In this document: positions 24,464-33,310 of the stretch, piece after piece
Position numbering within the stretch: position 1 is the first letter of the stretch
Layout: the number at the start of each line of letters is the position of its first letter
Origin: Firmicutes bacterium HGW-Firmicutes-1
GTDB taxonomy: Bacteria > Bacillota > Clostridia > Lachnospirales > Vallitaleaceae
NCBI GenBank assembly: GCA_002841625.1
Contig: PHAG01000001.1
Span: forward strand, 1 to 64,000
Direction of reading: 5' to 3'
Length of the DNA: 64,000 nt
Made by a program: the position numbers and the translations under genes
Notes under the pieces: generated by a model
The model's input: only the letters and a program-made list of their open reading frames with translations
Told to the model about the DNA's origin: nothing
Database searches by the model: none

Positions 24464-25399
24464 ATGACGAAAAAAAATGTAATGATGTATATACTTATTA
24501 TATTTGCATTAATAGTCCTACTTCGGTTTCCTAATGAAAGCATCGCTGCTGGAAAAGAAGGCTTGTTGCTTTGGTTTAATGTCATCATTCCTACCCTGTT
24601 CCCGTTTATGATTCTTTCCTATATAATTCTGCATTCACCAATTATTGATGTGATTAATAAAGTGTTTACTCCATTTTTCAAAGTACTATTTGGAGTGTCT
24701 GGAGTTGCGTCTTATGTTCTCATAATGGGTATCTTATCTGGGTATCCTATGGGGGCAATTTTAATCAATGATTTGGTTACCTCTAAAAAACTCTCAGCAA
24801 ATGAAGGTAGTTATTTATTAACCTTTTGCAACAATCCAAGTCCCATGTTTGTTATTGGATTTGTTGCCTCCGCTCAGCTTTGTAACCCTAAACTTGGATT
24901 GCCTTTACTCCTTAGTATCTATTCAGGAAACTTTATAACATCGATGCTTTTCAAAAAATCTTATCCATTGACTTACAGGCCTACCCATGTGGCTCATAAA
25001 CCAAACATAAATTTATCTTTTACATATATTGATGATTGTATGGCTCAAACAGCTAAAGTACTGCTGAAAGTTGGCGGCTACATCATACTTTTTTCAATTC
25101 CGACGTTGCTACTCTCAACTTTACCTATACAACATATTAGCTTTAAATTTCTAATTAGTACCCTTGATCTTACTAATGGTATTCATTTGCTAGTACATTC
25201 TTCCTGCAATCAACTATTGAAATATGCACTACTATCTTCTTTATGTGCTTTTGGTTCTTTATCCGTTGTTGGTCAAACTGCAAGCGTATTAAAAAGCTCT
25301 GGATTACCAATTAATAGATATTTTTTTTCAAAGATAATAAATGGGTCGATAACTTTTGTTTGTGCAATCATAATATTTGAATTGTATTTGCAAAATTAA
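24464..25399 (+). CDS. ylbJ: Sporulation integral membrane protein YlbJ
   Basis: A polytopic membrane protein of 311 aa with about seven hydrophobic segments and the nucleoside-recognition (Gate) domain. In B. subtilis YlbJ is made under sigma-E and is needed for spore cortex formation. Recognisable stretches are LRFPNESIAAGKEGLLLWFN (21-40) and SGYPMGAILINDL. It follows tmcAL by 55 bases and supports the endospore-forming nature of the organism. No clear terminator follows; repeat R3 begins about 85 bases on. Confidence 0.92.
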   Translation: MTKKNVMMYILIIFALIVLLRFPNESIAAGKEGLLLWFNVIIPTLFPFMILSYIILHSPIIDVINKVFTPFFKVLFGVSGVASYVLIMGILSGYPMGAILINDLVTSKKLSANEGSYLLTFCNNPSPMFVIGFVASAQLCNPKLGLPLLLSIYSGNFITSMLFKKSYPLTYRPTHVAHKPNINLSFTYIDDCMAQTAKVLLKVGGYIILFSIPTLLLSTLPIQHISFKFLISTLDLTNGIHLLVHSSCNQLLKYALLSSLCAFGSLSVVGQTASVLKSSGLPINRYFFSKIINGSITFVCAIIIFELYLQN

Positions 25400-25484
25400 A
25401 CAGTTTAAGATAATACAAATAAGTAGATTTTGTATTTAGAAAGGTTGTTTAATAATATTACTGTTAACTTCTGAAATGAATATT

Positions 25485-25749
25485 GGCAACGACTATATAT
25501 GGTCATATGGTCAATACACCAGACTGTCGACAAAAGCATTTTTTCTGATAAGTATATTCATTATTAGGAAGTAAGTGTTCATTTTTCTGGCCTTACCCTT
25601 CGGCCGGTCTAGCGAAAAATGAACACTTACTTCCTTTGGTATTAATCTTGAGGAAAAATGCTTTTATCTCTGTTTCGTTAATTGATAATTAATTTCATGG
25701 TAAACAACCTAAGGCATTGACTATGTATGGTCAATGCCTTAGGTTGTTT
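25485..25749 (-). repeat. Nested-hairpin repeat element, complete copy R3
   Basis: Same structure as R2 in reverse orientation. The AACAACCT hairpin at 25703-25748 has a copy-specific stem AAGGCATTGAC. The outer stem TAAAAGCATTTTT lies at 25648-25665 against 25531-25546, and the inner stem is GGAAGTAAGTGTTC...GAACACTTACTTCC (25567-25634). In R2 the matching inner bases are GGCAG/CTGCC, so C-G has become A-T on both sides. The far end (25485-25517) carries GACTATATATGGTC, resembling the copy-specific stem. It fills the space between two convergent genes. Confidence 0.85.
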
Positions 25750-25824
25750 ACTATGAAATTTTCACATGCACAGCAGAAAAGTTAGTTCTTATAAGTACAA
25801 TCCTCAAAGTATATTATGTTGGTA

Positions 25825-26343
25825 TTATCTTTTTTTACCGGTTCTTCGTACTTGTAGTTCTTGACGATTATTTTCTAGGGCTACGAGCTGTCTCTGCATA
25901 TATTCTTCAAATTTTTCAAAATGTTGATTAGATTGTTGTAGTGTATCCTTAACAGCAACCTCAAGCTGAGCAATTAATTCATCCACATATTCATATGCTC
26001 CAAGCTTCATTTCCTTAGCTGTATTTTTCGCCTCGTCCATTACAACTTCTGCCTCAACATAAGCCTTTTGAACAATTTCATGATCATTCACTAATTTTGT
26101 TACTCTAAGCTCGGCATCCTTTTCAGCACTATTTGCAGCTTGCGACGCTTCTGACAGAATCTTTTCTCTTTCATCTAGAACTCTTTCTGCTTTTTTTATT
26201 TCTTCAGGTAATTTAAGCCTTAAATCAGTCATAAATTCATATATAACCTCAATATCTACCATTAACTTATTTGAAATTGGTACTTTTTTACAAGTATCAA
26301 AATAACCTTCCATCTCATCAATTAAATTGAAAATGTTATTCAC
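25825..26343 (-). CDS. Conserved coiled-coil protein (DivIVA/ATPase-H-like)
   Basis: A 172-aa soluble protein, largely helical with long heptad-like stretches from about residue 50 to 165 and an Arg/Lys-rich tail. Homologues in Clostridia are often labelled ATPase because of coiled-coil similarity to V-type ATPase subunit H, with no evidence of catalysis; I see no nucleotide-binding motif. It overlaps coaD by 8 bases, a conserved neighbourhood. The role is unknown; a scaffold or cell-pole function is possible. Confidence 0.75.
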   Translation of the reverse strand: MNNIFNLIDEMEGYFDTCKKVPISNKLMVDIEVIYEFMTDLRLKLPEEIKKAERVLDEREKILSEASQAANSAEKDAELRVTKLVNDHEIVQKAYVEAEVVMDEAKNTAKEMKLGAYEYVDELIAQLEVAVKDTLQQSNQHFEKFEEYMQRQLVALENNRQELQVRRTGKKR

Positions 26344-26869
26344 TTAACTCGCCTCCAATTGCATTTATTTTTCTATCGACTATTTGTTTAAGCTCTTCAT
26401 TTTTTTTATTTAAGTAATGAACAACTAATGGGGGAACCATCTTACTAGTATCTCCATTATATCTTGCAACCTCTTTAACAATGCTTGAACTTAAAAAGGA
26501 ATATTCATTTCTAGTAACTAGAAATATTGTTTCAATATTACTATCAAGACTATAATTCGTTTGAGCTAGTTGAATTTCATATTCAAAATCCGAAATCGCT
26601 CTAAATCCCCTAATAATAACTGATGCATTCTGCTCTTTAACAAAATCTACTAGCAATCCCGAAAATGATTTAACCTCGATGTTATTTAAATCGAATGTTA
26701 ATTCTTGGAGAATTTTAACTCGTTCCTCTGTAGAAAATAAGGGACTCTTCTGACTATTGTTTAATACTCCAACTATTAGGTGATCAACTAATTTTGCACC
26801 TCTTATTATAATGTCAAGATGCCCATAAGTAGCAGGATCAAAACTACCCGGATAAACGCCTATTCTCAT
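26336..26869 (-). CDS. coaD: Phosphopantetheine adenylyltransferase
   Basis: Penultimate step of coenzyme A synthesis: transfers AMP from ATP to 4'-phosphopantetheine. The protein has the family start [19 protein letters not shown], with GH of the HxGH-type motif at 16-17, and FLSSSIVKE near residue 128. I chose 26869 over an ATG at 26887 because GGAGTG sits before it and the family begins at this methionine; the length is then 177 aa. It lies between rsmD and the coiled-coil gene. Confidence 0.97.
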   Translation of the reverse strand: MRIGVYPGSFDPATYGHLDIIIRGAKLVDHLIVGVLNNSQKSPLFSTEERVKILQELTFDLNNIEVKSFSGLLVDFVKEQNASVIIRGFRAISDFEYEIQLAQTNYSLDSNIETIFLVTRNEYSFLSSSIVKEVARYNGDTSKMVPPLVVHYLNKKNEELKQIVDRKINAIGGELSE

Positions 26870-26950
26870 GCCAACACTCCTTCTCATGTAATGATGCGTT
26901 TAAATGGCGGAAGCCACTTTTTTGTTGATAAGTAAAGTCTTACTATTGAA

Positions 26951-27010
26951 ATTGGAAAAGCGGCAGAAGTGTAACAAGAATTATAACTCAGCACAGCCGA
27001 TTTTCTTGAT
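26951..27010 (-). repeat. REP-like inverted repeat overlapping the end of rsmD
   Basis: On the minus strand it reads AAGAAAATCGGCTGTG, a variable centre with TTGTTACACTTCTG, and CCGCTTTTCC. It matches the tandem units at 11698-11914. Its left arm forms the last codons (KKIGCAEL) and stop of rsmD. Confidence 0.8.
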
Positions 27011-27553
27011 AAACACAAACTTACTAGTCTTAAAAATCTTTTCTTTATATATTACATAATCCTCATACTCTTCCAGGAAATCAAAGGAAGTGTGAGATGA
27101 ACATTCACAAATAATCAGACCATCTTCTTGAAGTAAACTATAGGAACATAATTCTCTAAGAAGCTTTTCTTCAAAGCCTTTGTTGAAAGGTGGATCAAAA
27201 AAAATAATATCTAAGCTTATACCTCGTTCTCTTAACACCTTCAATGCTTGCATAAAATCTAATTTTATGATATCAGCATGATCAAACAATTTCGTATGCT
27301 TCAAATTTTGTTCAATACACTTCAAGGCACTTTGAGAATTTTCTACAAAATAAGCTTTTTTTGCTCCTCTACTTAGTGCTTCAATACCAATTGCACCACT
27401 ACCACTAAATATATCCATAAAAAGGCAGCCTGGTAATCTATGTTGAAGCATATTAAATAGTGTTTCTTTCGTTCTATCAAGCGTTGGCCTTACATCTTGG
27501 CCTTCTGGTGCAACAAGACTTAAGCTTCTTGCTGTTCCTGCTATTACTCTCAT
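26981..27553 (-). CDS. rsmD: 16S rRNA m2G966 methyltransferase RsmD
   Basis: SAM-dependent methyltransferase acting on G966 of 16S rRNA. The 190-aa protein begins MRVIAGTARS, keeps the region VRPTLDRTKETLFNML and the SAM site DIFSGSGAIGIEALSRGA (about 43-60), and has the catalytic FDPPF motif near residue 120. It precedes coaD in a conserved pair. The last eight or so residues are encoded by a dispersed repeat, so its C-terminus probably differs from relatives. Confidence 0.96.
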   Translation of the reverse strand: MRVIAGTARSLSLVAPEGQDVRPTLDRTKETLFNMLQHRLPGCLFMDIFSGSGAIGIEALSRGAKKAYFVENSQSALKCIEQNLKHTKLFDHADIIKLDFMQALKVLRERGISLDIIFFDPPFNKGFEEKLLRELCSYSLLQEDGLIICECSSHTSFDFLEEYEDYVIYKEKIFKTSKFVFIKKIGCAEL

Positions 27554-27738
27554 TACATCATTCCTTCAATTATGCTATTTTTATGCATATATTATATATA
27601 TTAACCTAAACCGTTGAATTGTCAATGTTTTTTTAGCTTAATAGGCCATTTGCCCTAAAAACAAAATTTCAAATAAAATCAGCTGATAGATATCAAATCC
27701 TTAATATCTGCTCTATTCCTCTGTTCCTAGTCAATAAC

Positions 27739-27787
27739 AAAAAGGCAGTTCTTGACATGATTGTTTTCATATTAAGAACTGCCTTAT
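27739..27787 (-). terminator. Terminator of efp
   Basis: AAGGCAGTTCTT pairs perfectly with AAGAACTGCCTT across a 20-base loop, followed by TTTTG. It is 20 bases past the efp stop. Confidence 0.88.
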
Positions 27788-27806
27788 GTATAAATAATAC
27801 TATTAA

Positions 27807-28364
27807 TTATACTCTAGACAAATATTCACCTGTTCTAGTATCGACCTTAATTTTGTCGTCAATTTCTACAAATAATGGCACATAAACTGTTGCACCTGTT
27901 TCAACTATTGCTGGCTTAGTTGCACCTGAGGAAGTATCTCCTTTAAATCCAGGCTCAGTATGTGTAATTACTAGCTCTGCGAAAAGTGGTGGTTCAACTC
28001 CAAAAACAGAACCGTTATGTGAAAGGATTTTAACTACATTGTTTTCCTTCACAAACTTAAGTGCGTCACCTAGTTGATCTTCTGTTAAACCAATTTGCTC
28101 ATATGTTTCAATGTCCATAAAATGGAAAATTTCTCCATCTTTATACAAATACTCCATATCTTTTCTGTCGATGCGAGCTTTTGGCATCTTTTCATTAGGT
28201 CTAAAAGTTTTCTCAATAACTGCACCATTTTTTAAATTTCTAATTTTTGTACGAACAAAAGCAGCACCTTTACCTGGTTTTACATGTTGAAATTCTATTA
28301 CTGTATATATATTTCCTTCATATTCCATGGTAACGCCATTTCTAAATTCACCAGCAGTAATCAT
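27807..28364 (-). CDS. efp: Elongation factor P
   Basis: Relieves ribosome stalling at consecutive prolines. The 185-aa protein shows the KOW-like N-terminal domain with the loop [13 protein letters not shown] near residues 28-40, whose lysine is the modification site in many bacteria, and the C-terminal [16 protein letters not shown] signature. It has its own promoter overlapping a perfect palindrome and its own terminator, so it is a single-gene unit downstream of the Xaa-Pro peptidase. Confidence 0.97.
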   Translation of the reverse strand: MITAGEFRNGVTMEYEGNIYTVIEFQHVKPGKGAAFVRTKIRNLKNGAVIEKTFRPNEKMPKARIDRKDMEYLYKDGEIFHFMDIETYEQIGLTEDQLGDALKFVKENNVVKILSHNGSVFGVEPPLFAELVITHTEPGFKGDTSSGATKPAIVETGATVYVPLFVEIDDKIKVDTRTGEYLSRV

Positions 28365-28393
28365 AGTAAAATTTCCTCCTTACCCAAAGGGGT

Positions 28394-28422
28394 ATTATAA
28401 AATAATTTCACGAATTCGTGAA
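28394..28422 (-). promoter_or_regulatory. efp promoter with palindromic operator candidate
   Basis: TATAAT (28394-28399) has a weak -35, TTCACG, 17 bases upstream. The -35 lies in a perfect 16-bp palindrome, TTCACGAATTCGTGAA (28407-28422), which could bind a dimeric regulator. No regulator is identified. Confidence 0.5.
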
Positions 28423-28522
28423 TATCATGCGAAGATCATTATTTGAAAGTTCTCACATATTTTGTCTTATATAGTTTAAATCAAAACGACAATTTTTTCA
28501 AGGTTTTTTTATTTCCGATTGT

Positions 28523-29593
28523 TTAAAGTTCGATTAATGTTTTTTCTGAATGAGTAAAGCTTTCATATCCATTCTCTTTGACACACACAAGATCTTCTAT
28601 TCTTACTCCACCAAAATCGGGAATATAAATACCCGGTTCAACTGTGACCATCATATTTTGTTGAAGCTTTGTAAAGCCCTTTGGAGCTAATCTTGGATTT
28701 TCATGTACATTTAGCCCAAGGCTATGACCTAAACCATGCCCAAAATTCTCTGTATATCCCGCTTCATAAATTATAGTTCTAGCAACACTATCCACTTCTT
28801 GGCCAGTAAGCCCAGCTCTTAAAATCTCCAACGCCATTTTTTGAGCCTTTAATACAGTATTGTAAATCTTTTTTTGTTTGTCACTTGCTAACCCCATTAC
28901 TACTGTTCTTGTCATGTCTGAACAATATCCATCATAAATACAACCAAAATCCATTGTAATAAAATCGCCCTTTTCTATCTTCTTACTTGTTGGCTGTGCA
29001 TGGCAAAGAGATGAATTCTTCCCTGATGCCACGATTGTATCAAAGGACAATTTTCGCCCACCATTTTTCTTCATAAAATACTCTAATTCTAGAGCAATCT
29101 CTATTTCAGAAACACCTACTTTCATGAGAGGCAAAATATGTTCAAAAGCTCCATCTGCAATAAAGGCAGCTTCTTTTATACAAGCCAATTCACCTTCATC
29201 TTTAATCATCCTTATTTCTTCAACGATATCAATTGTTTCTATTAACTCCATATTGGGAAGTGCATCCTTCAGAGCTTTATATTGGCTATAAGATACTACT
29301 CCTGCCTCAAATCCAATATTTTTTGATCCTTCCTCTAAAATTATATTTTCAAAATTCTTAAGAATCCCCAATGCACTATGATCTAACACATTAAAACCGT
29401 GACATTGATTTGCTGCTTGTTCCATGTATCTAAAATCTGTTAATAGAATTTTTTTAGTGCTACTTATATATAAATAACCTGATGAACCAGTAAAGCCTGA
29501 CAGATATCTTCTGTTCGTATCGTCATGAATAATCATAGCATCTATATTCAGTTGTTTTATCTTTGTTTGCAGTGACTTAATTCTAGTATCCAT
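28523..29593 (-). CDS. Xaa-Pro aminopeptidase family protein
   Basis: An M24B metallopeptidase of 356 aa. The N-terminal creatinase-like domain (to about 130) is followed by the pita-bread catalytic domain with metal ligands in FDTIVASGKNSSLCHA, MDFGCIYDGYCSDMTRTV, GHGLGHSLGL and TVEPGIYIP. It removes N-terminal residues preceding proline. It ends the shikimate gene cluster and precedes efp, a frequent arrangement in Firmicutes. Confidence 0.93.
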   Translation of the reverse strand: MDTRIKSLQTKIKQLNIDAMIIHDDTNRRYLSGFTGSSGYLYISSTKKILLTDFRYMEQAANQCHGFNVLDHSALGILKNFENIILEEGSKNIGFEAGVVSYSQYKALKDALPNMELIETIDIVEEIRMIKDEGELACIKEAAFIADGAFEHILPLMKVGVSEIEIALELEYFMKKNGGRKLSFDTIVASGKNSSLCHAQPTSKKIEKGDFITMDFGCIYDGYCSDMTRTVVMGLASDKQKKIYNTVLKAQKMALEILRAGLTGQEVDSVARTIIYEAGYTENFGHGLGHSLGLNVHENPRLAPKGFTKLQQNMMVTVEPGIYIPDFGGVRIEDLVCVKENGYESFTHSEKTLIEL

Positions 29594-29602
29594 AATCCTC
29601 CA

Positions 29603-30043
29603 TTATTGTGTCAATACTTGCTTGAAGTATTCAAGTGCTTCTATGTAGCCTTTAATGCCTTTTCCATATATTTGTTTCACGCAAACATCTTTTATGACAG
29701 AAATTTTTCTAAAATCTTCTCTTACATAAATATTGGAAATGTGCATTTCTATTGTAGGAATCATAATTGATGCAATTGCATCTCTAATTGCATAACTATA
29801 ATGTGTATAAGCGCCAGGATTTATGATTACACCGTCTACTCCATCGTGATAACATTGCTGGAGTCGGTCTATAATACCACCTTCGCTGTTAGATTGAAAT
29901 ACCTCTACCAAAAGGTCTTCCTTTTTAGCGTAATCTAAAATATAACTCACAACCTCATTATAATTTAATTTACCATAAACACTTTTTTCTCTAATTCCTA
30001 AAAAATTTAAATTAGGTCCATTGACAACGACAATTTTTTTCAC
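29603..30043 (-). CDS. aroQ: 3-dehydroquinate dehydratase, type II
   Basis: Third step of the shikimate pathway, dehydrating 3-dehydroquinate. The 146-aa protein starts with VVNGPNLNFLGIREKSVYG, carrying the catalytic arginine and tyrosine, and contains NPGAYTHYSYAIRDA and the histidine in EMHISN. Only 9 bases separate it from the peptidase gene. It is clustered with aroK and aroE. Confidence 0.97.
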   Translation of the reverse strand: MKKIVVVNGPNLNFLGIREKSVYGKLNYNEVVSYILDYAKKEDLLVEVFQSNSEGGIIDRLQQCYHDGVDGVIINPGAYTHYSYAIRDAIASIMIPTIEMHISNIYVREDFRKISVIKDVCVKQIYGKGIKGYIEALEYFKQVLTQ

Positions 30044-30092
30044 TTAACTACTCCTTTACCCATTGCTAATTTTCAGTCATCAAACTACATTT

Positions 30093-30593
30093 TTATAGTA
30101 AGGAAATAATTTCATCAACTACATTATCAATACTCTTACCCGTTGTTTGAATAATAATGTTTGCCGCATTTAAATAGCTTGATTCTCTTTCATCAAGTAA
30201 CTTCACTATCTTTTCCTCAACATTATCTCCCTTTAATAATGGTCTTTTTGTATCGTCTTTTAAGTTTTGAATTATTTGCGTACTGTCAGTATGCAAGAAA
30301 ACTACAGTTCCAATTTCTTTTAGTAAGATTCTATTTTCTTCCCTTAATACAATCCCACCACCTGTGGAGATGATACTACTTTCCTTGTTCAGTAAATTTT
30401 TAAGATACTCCGTCTCTAATTGCCTAAAGTACTCTTCTCCCTTTAGCTCAAAAATCTCTTGTATCGAGGTTCCTTCACCTTTCTCAATTTCTATGTCCAT
30501 ATCCATCCAATTAACCTCAAGTCGTTGAGCTAATATTTTACCAATAGTAGATTTTCCACTGCCCATAAAGCCAATTAAAATAACATTTCGCAT
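30093..30593 (-). CDS. aroK: Shikimate kinase
   Basis: Phosphorylates shikimate at the 3-hydroxyl. P-loop GFMGSGKST lies at residues 8-16, the shikimate-binding DMDIEIE at about 32-38 and STGGGIV near 77-83. At 166 aa it is a stand-alone kinase. It lies between aroE and aroQ. Confidence 0.97.
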   Translation of the reverse strand: MRNVILIGFMGSGKSTIGKILAQRLEVNWMDMDIEIEKGEGTSIQEIFELKGEEYFRQLETEYLKNLLNKESSIISTGGGIVLREENRILLKEIGTVVFLHTDSTQIIQNLKDDTKRPLLKGDNVEEKIVKLLDERESSYLNAANIIIQTTGKSIDNVVDEIISLL

Positions 30594-30615
30594 TCTATCA
30601 CCATCACTTTATATT

Positions 30616-31482
30616 TTATCGGGAATAAATATAATCATTAAAAAGTTTAAAGCATTTTTCAATTATTGGTTGCGGAATAATTACATCATTCCATATTTGA
30701 AAGGCTTTAACTGCTTGAAAATACAGCATACTTAAACCATTTAATGACTTAACTCCGTTTTCTCTAGCTAGACTTAAAAACATTGTCTCACTAGGGTTAT
30801 AAATAGCATCTATGGCCCATTCTAGCTTATTAAAAAATGTTTTATCTACAATCGGGCTTTCGTGTATATTAGGATACATACCTATAGAAGTAGTTTGAAT
30901 ACAAATATGAACTACATCCAATTTTAGCAGGTCTGTATAATCTTGAACGTCTATCTCGATGTCAAAATATTTTTGTATAGATTTTTTCAAAGCATATGCC
31001 TTTTCAATGGTACGATTAACCAAGATAAGCTTCTTAGCCTTCTGCTGGGCACAGACTACTGCAACAGCCTTAGAGGCACCTCCTGCACCTAAAATGCACA
31101 CTTCTTTATCCTCAAAAGATATGCCTTCTCTTTGACAAGACATTAAAAAGCCTTCAGCATCTGTATTATACCCAAATACTTGATCACCTGAATACTTGAT
31201 TGTATTTACAGCTTCGATAATCTCAGCTTTTTGATCCAAAACATCTATATGTGGTAATACTTCAACTTTATATGGAACAGTAATATTATTTCCTGTTAAG
31301 TTCAGTGCCTTCGCACCTTTTATCGCATCTTCTAGTCGTCCATTTTCTACATGAAAGGGTACATATACCATATTAATCCCCATTTGTTCAGCAAACAAAT
31401 TCTGAATAAAGGGCGACATGGTATGTTCCACAGGGTTACCAATCAAACCTAAAGTTTTCGTCTTACCATCGATATTAATCAT
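30616..31482 (-). CDS. aroE: Shikimate dehydrogenase
   Basis: NADPH-dependent reduction of 3-dehydroshikimate. The 288-aa protein has the substrate site NPVEHTMSPFIQN (16-28), the catalytic lysine in NITVPYK and the Rossmann loop LGAGGASKAV. It overlaps the YqeG gene by 8 bases and leads into aroK and aroQ. Confidence 0.97.
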   Translation of the reverse strand: MINIDGKTKTLGLIGNPVEHTMSPFIQNLFAEQMGINMVYVPFHVENGRLEDAIKGAKALNLTGNNITVPYKVEVLPHIDVLDQKAEIIEAVNTIKYSGDQVFGYNTDAEGFLMSCQREGISFEDKEVCILGAGGASKAVAVVCAQQKAKKLILVNRTIEKAYALKKSIQKYFDIEIDVQDYTDLLKLDVVHICIQTTSIGMYPNIHESPIVDKTFFNKLEWAIDAIYNPSETMFLSLARENGVKSLNGLSMLYFQAVKAFQIWNDVIIPQPIIEKCFKLFNDYIYSR

Positions 31483-31984
31483 TCTTCTTTCCTGCCTTCA
31501 AATACATATTGAAAATTATCTTTTCAGTTGAACGCTTGACTTTCGTAATCCACTCTTCCTTCACAGCGATAGGCTTGACTAGGATAGTCTTAACACCTAA
31601 ACGATTGCCTCCCCATACGTCAGTAAACAATTGGTCACCGATAAAAACACTATTCTTAACTTCCGTGCCCATAAGACTCATTGCTTTTCTGAGGTTTCTT
31701 CGCATTGGTTTTAAAGCCTTGGGTACTGCAAAGACCTTCAAACGTTCGTTAAAGCGAAATACTCTTGTTTGGTTATTATTAGAAACCAAACATATTTTAA
31801 AGCCTTCGTTTTTTAATTGGGTAAATAAATCTATTATTTCTTGTGTGGGATGAGCAACGTCAAAAGGTACTAAAGTATTGTCAATATCAAACATTAGACC
31901 TTTGTAACCTTCATCCTTTAGTTTTTTATATTCTACTTCAAATATCGAATCATAAAATGCTGACGGAAAAAATCTTTCAAACAT
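31475..31984 (-). CDS. yqeG: YqeG family HAD IIIA-type phosphatase
   Basis: A 169-aa haloacid-dehalogenase superfamily protein with motif I DIDNTLVPFD near residues 32-41, motif II serine in LVSNN and motif III GDQLFTDVWGG. Physiological substrate is not established. In B. subtilis yqeG also lies next to aroD and yqeH. I chose 31984 because AAAGGTG stands before it; an ATG at 32008 has weaker support. It is the first gene of the aro transcript. Confidence 0.9.
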   Translation of the reverse strand: MFERFFPSAFYDSIFEVEYKKLKDEGYKGLMFDIDNTLVPFDVAHPTQEIIDLFTQLKNEGFKICLVSNNNQTRVFRFNERLKVFAVPKALKPMRRNLRKAMSLMGTEVKNSVFIGDQLFTDVWGGNRLGVKTILVKPIAVKEEWITKVKRSTEKIIFNMYLKAGKKND

Positions 31985-32085
31985 ATTATCACCTTTCTTT
32001 CGATGCATTTTGTTTTTATCATAGATGGATTGTTAAGTAAATTACCTGCTTAGTTTTCCATTTGAGTAAAAAACAAATCAAAGTC

Positions 32086-32114
32086 ATTATAACAATTTTG
32101 TAATATATATACAA
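32086..32114 (-). promoter_or_regulatory. Promoter of the yqeG-aro operon
   Basis: TTGTAT, 17-base spacer, TATAAT with an upstream TGT that also gives an extended -10. It is about 100 bases ahead of yqeG and just after the pilus operon terminator. Confidence 0.7.
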
Positions 32115-32161
32115 TTGTTTTTTTAGTAATTACTAAGTGACCTCAAAGATAATTCAAGTGT

Positions 32162-32192
32162 AAAAAAAGAAACTGACTTCAATAAGTCAGTT
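32162..32192 (-). terminator. Terminator of the type IV pilus operon
   Basis: AACTGACTT pairs with AAGTCAGTT around a short loop and is followed by TCTTTTTTT. It overlaps the stop codon region of the last minor pilin gene. Confidence 0.92.
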
Positions 32193-32790
32193 ATTTATTT
32201 CTGAATTTTGCTTGCGTTTTTACATTAAGGTCGGATCCATCATTAATAAAGCTAAATTCTATTTCTATTGATCTAGCAGTTTCAAAAGATTCGTTACTTG
32301 TAGCATTGTTTTTTCCAGGTGTGAACCTCATAGAAATAATATTTATAGCAAATATACCCCGATCTATTGCTGACGATAAATCTGAATTTACAGATGTACT
32401 ATACCTTATTTGATCATTTGATTTCATGGTAAATATGTGATAAATATAAGTTGGTTGCTCAGTAATATCATATCCTGTTATTTGTTTAAACGCAATAAAC
32501 TCGTCAACACCATCAACGGCCTGTTCCGTTGTAATAAGTGACAAATCAGTTACACCATTCATATTATGTACACCTGCAGATTCCATTGCTGTTTTAGCCA
32601 TTTGGTTCAAAGCTGTTTGCCCCTCATACTGTAGATCAATAATATTTTTAGTTTCCTCATAGGTCTTAATATGTATCATAATAAAAGTTGAAATAGCTGA
32701 TGTAATGATTCCAGCAATAAGTACTGCTAGAAACATTTCAGCTACGGTGAATCCTTGATTAGAACGAATCATTTTATACATACTAATCAA
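32191..32790 (-). CDS. Prepilin-like protein (PilW/PulJ type)
   Basis: A 199-aa minor pilin candidate with a class III signal: a short basic leader ending in QG before FTVAEMFLAVLIAGIITSAI, with the conserved Glu5 of the mature protein. The hydrophobic N-terminal helix is followed by a soluble domain rich in strands. It is the last gene of the pilus operon. Similar last-position minor pilins prime pilus assembly, which I infer here from position and motif only. Confidence 0.8.
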   Translation of the reverse strand: MISMYKMIRSNQGFTVAEMFLAVLIAGIITSAISTFIMIHIKTYEETKNIIDLQYEGQTALNQMAKTAMESAGVHNMNGVTDLSLITTEQAVDGVDEFIAFKQITGYDITEQPTYIYHIFTMKSNDQIRYSTSVNSDLSSAIDRGIFAINIISMRFTPGKNNATSNESFETARSIEIEFSFINDGSDLNVKTQAKFRNK

Positions 32791-33292
32791 TCCTCCCTGT
32801 CAACCTAGTTAAAGTAACAGATTCTGTTTCACCTGTTGCAGTACTTGTAAAGGTATAAGTACCTGCTCCATTGTAACCATTTAAGCCGGTAGATACTTCA
32901 CCAGAACTTGAATCAAACCGAATTGTAATCGTTCCATCAGAGGGTGGAGTTGTACCATCCTCTAATACTACAGACATTGTTATTTTATTGTTCAGCTGTA
33001 TAGTATTCCATTGAACTATGGTACTATCTGCCGCTATATGATACGTCCTATACGAAGTGATTTCATTTGAAGTAAAATTAATATCTATTCTATAATTACC
33101 ATCTTTTATTGACATATTTTGATCTCGAATATACCTCAGGTCAGACTTAAATTGACTTGAATAAGAATCCATTCTTGATCCAAATACGATATTAATACCA
33201 TAAGATGCCATACCTATACCAATAGAAATAATGACGATTACGATCATAATCTCTACAAGGGTAAAACCCTTTTCGTTTTCCATTCTTTCCAT
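32783..33292 (-). CDS. Prepilin-like protein (GspH/FimT type)
   Basis: A 169-aa protein with the classical cleavage motif KGFTLVEIMIV, a short acidic leader and Glu5. A globular C-terminal domain of beta strands follows. It overlaps the next gene by 8 bases. A minor pilin is likely; the size fits the GspH/FimT group. Confidence 0.85.
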   Translation of the reverse strand: MERMENEKGFTLVEIMIVIVIISIGIGMASYGINIVFGSRMDSYSSQFKSDLRYIRDQNMSIKDGNYRIDINFTSNEITSYRTYHIAADSTIVQWNTIQLNNKITMSVVLEDGTTPPSDGTITIRFDSSSGEVSTGLNGYNGAGTYTFTSTATGETESVTLTRLTGRID

Positions 33293-33310
33293 TCGTATCG
33301 CTCCTAAAGG

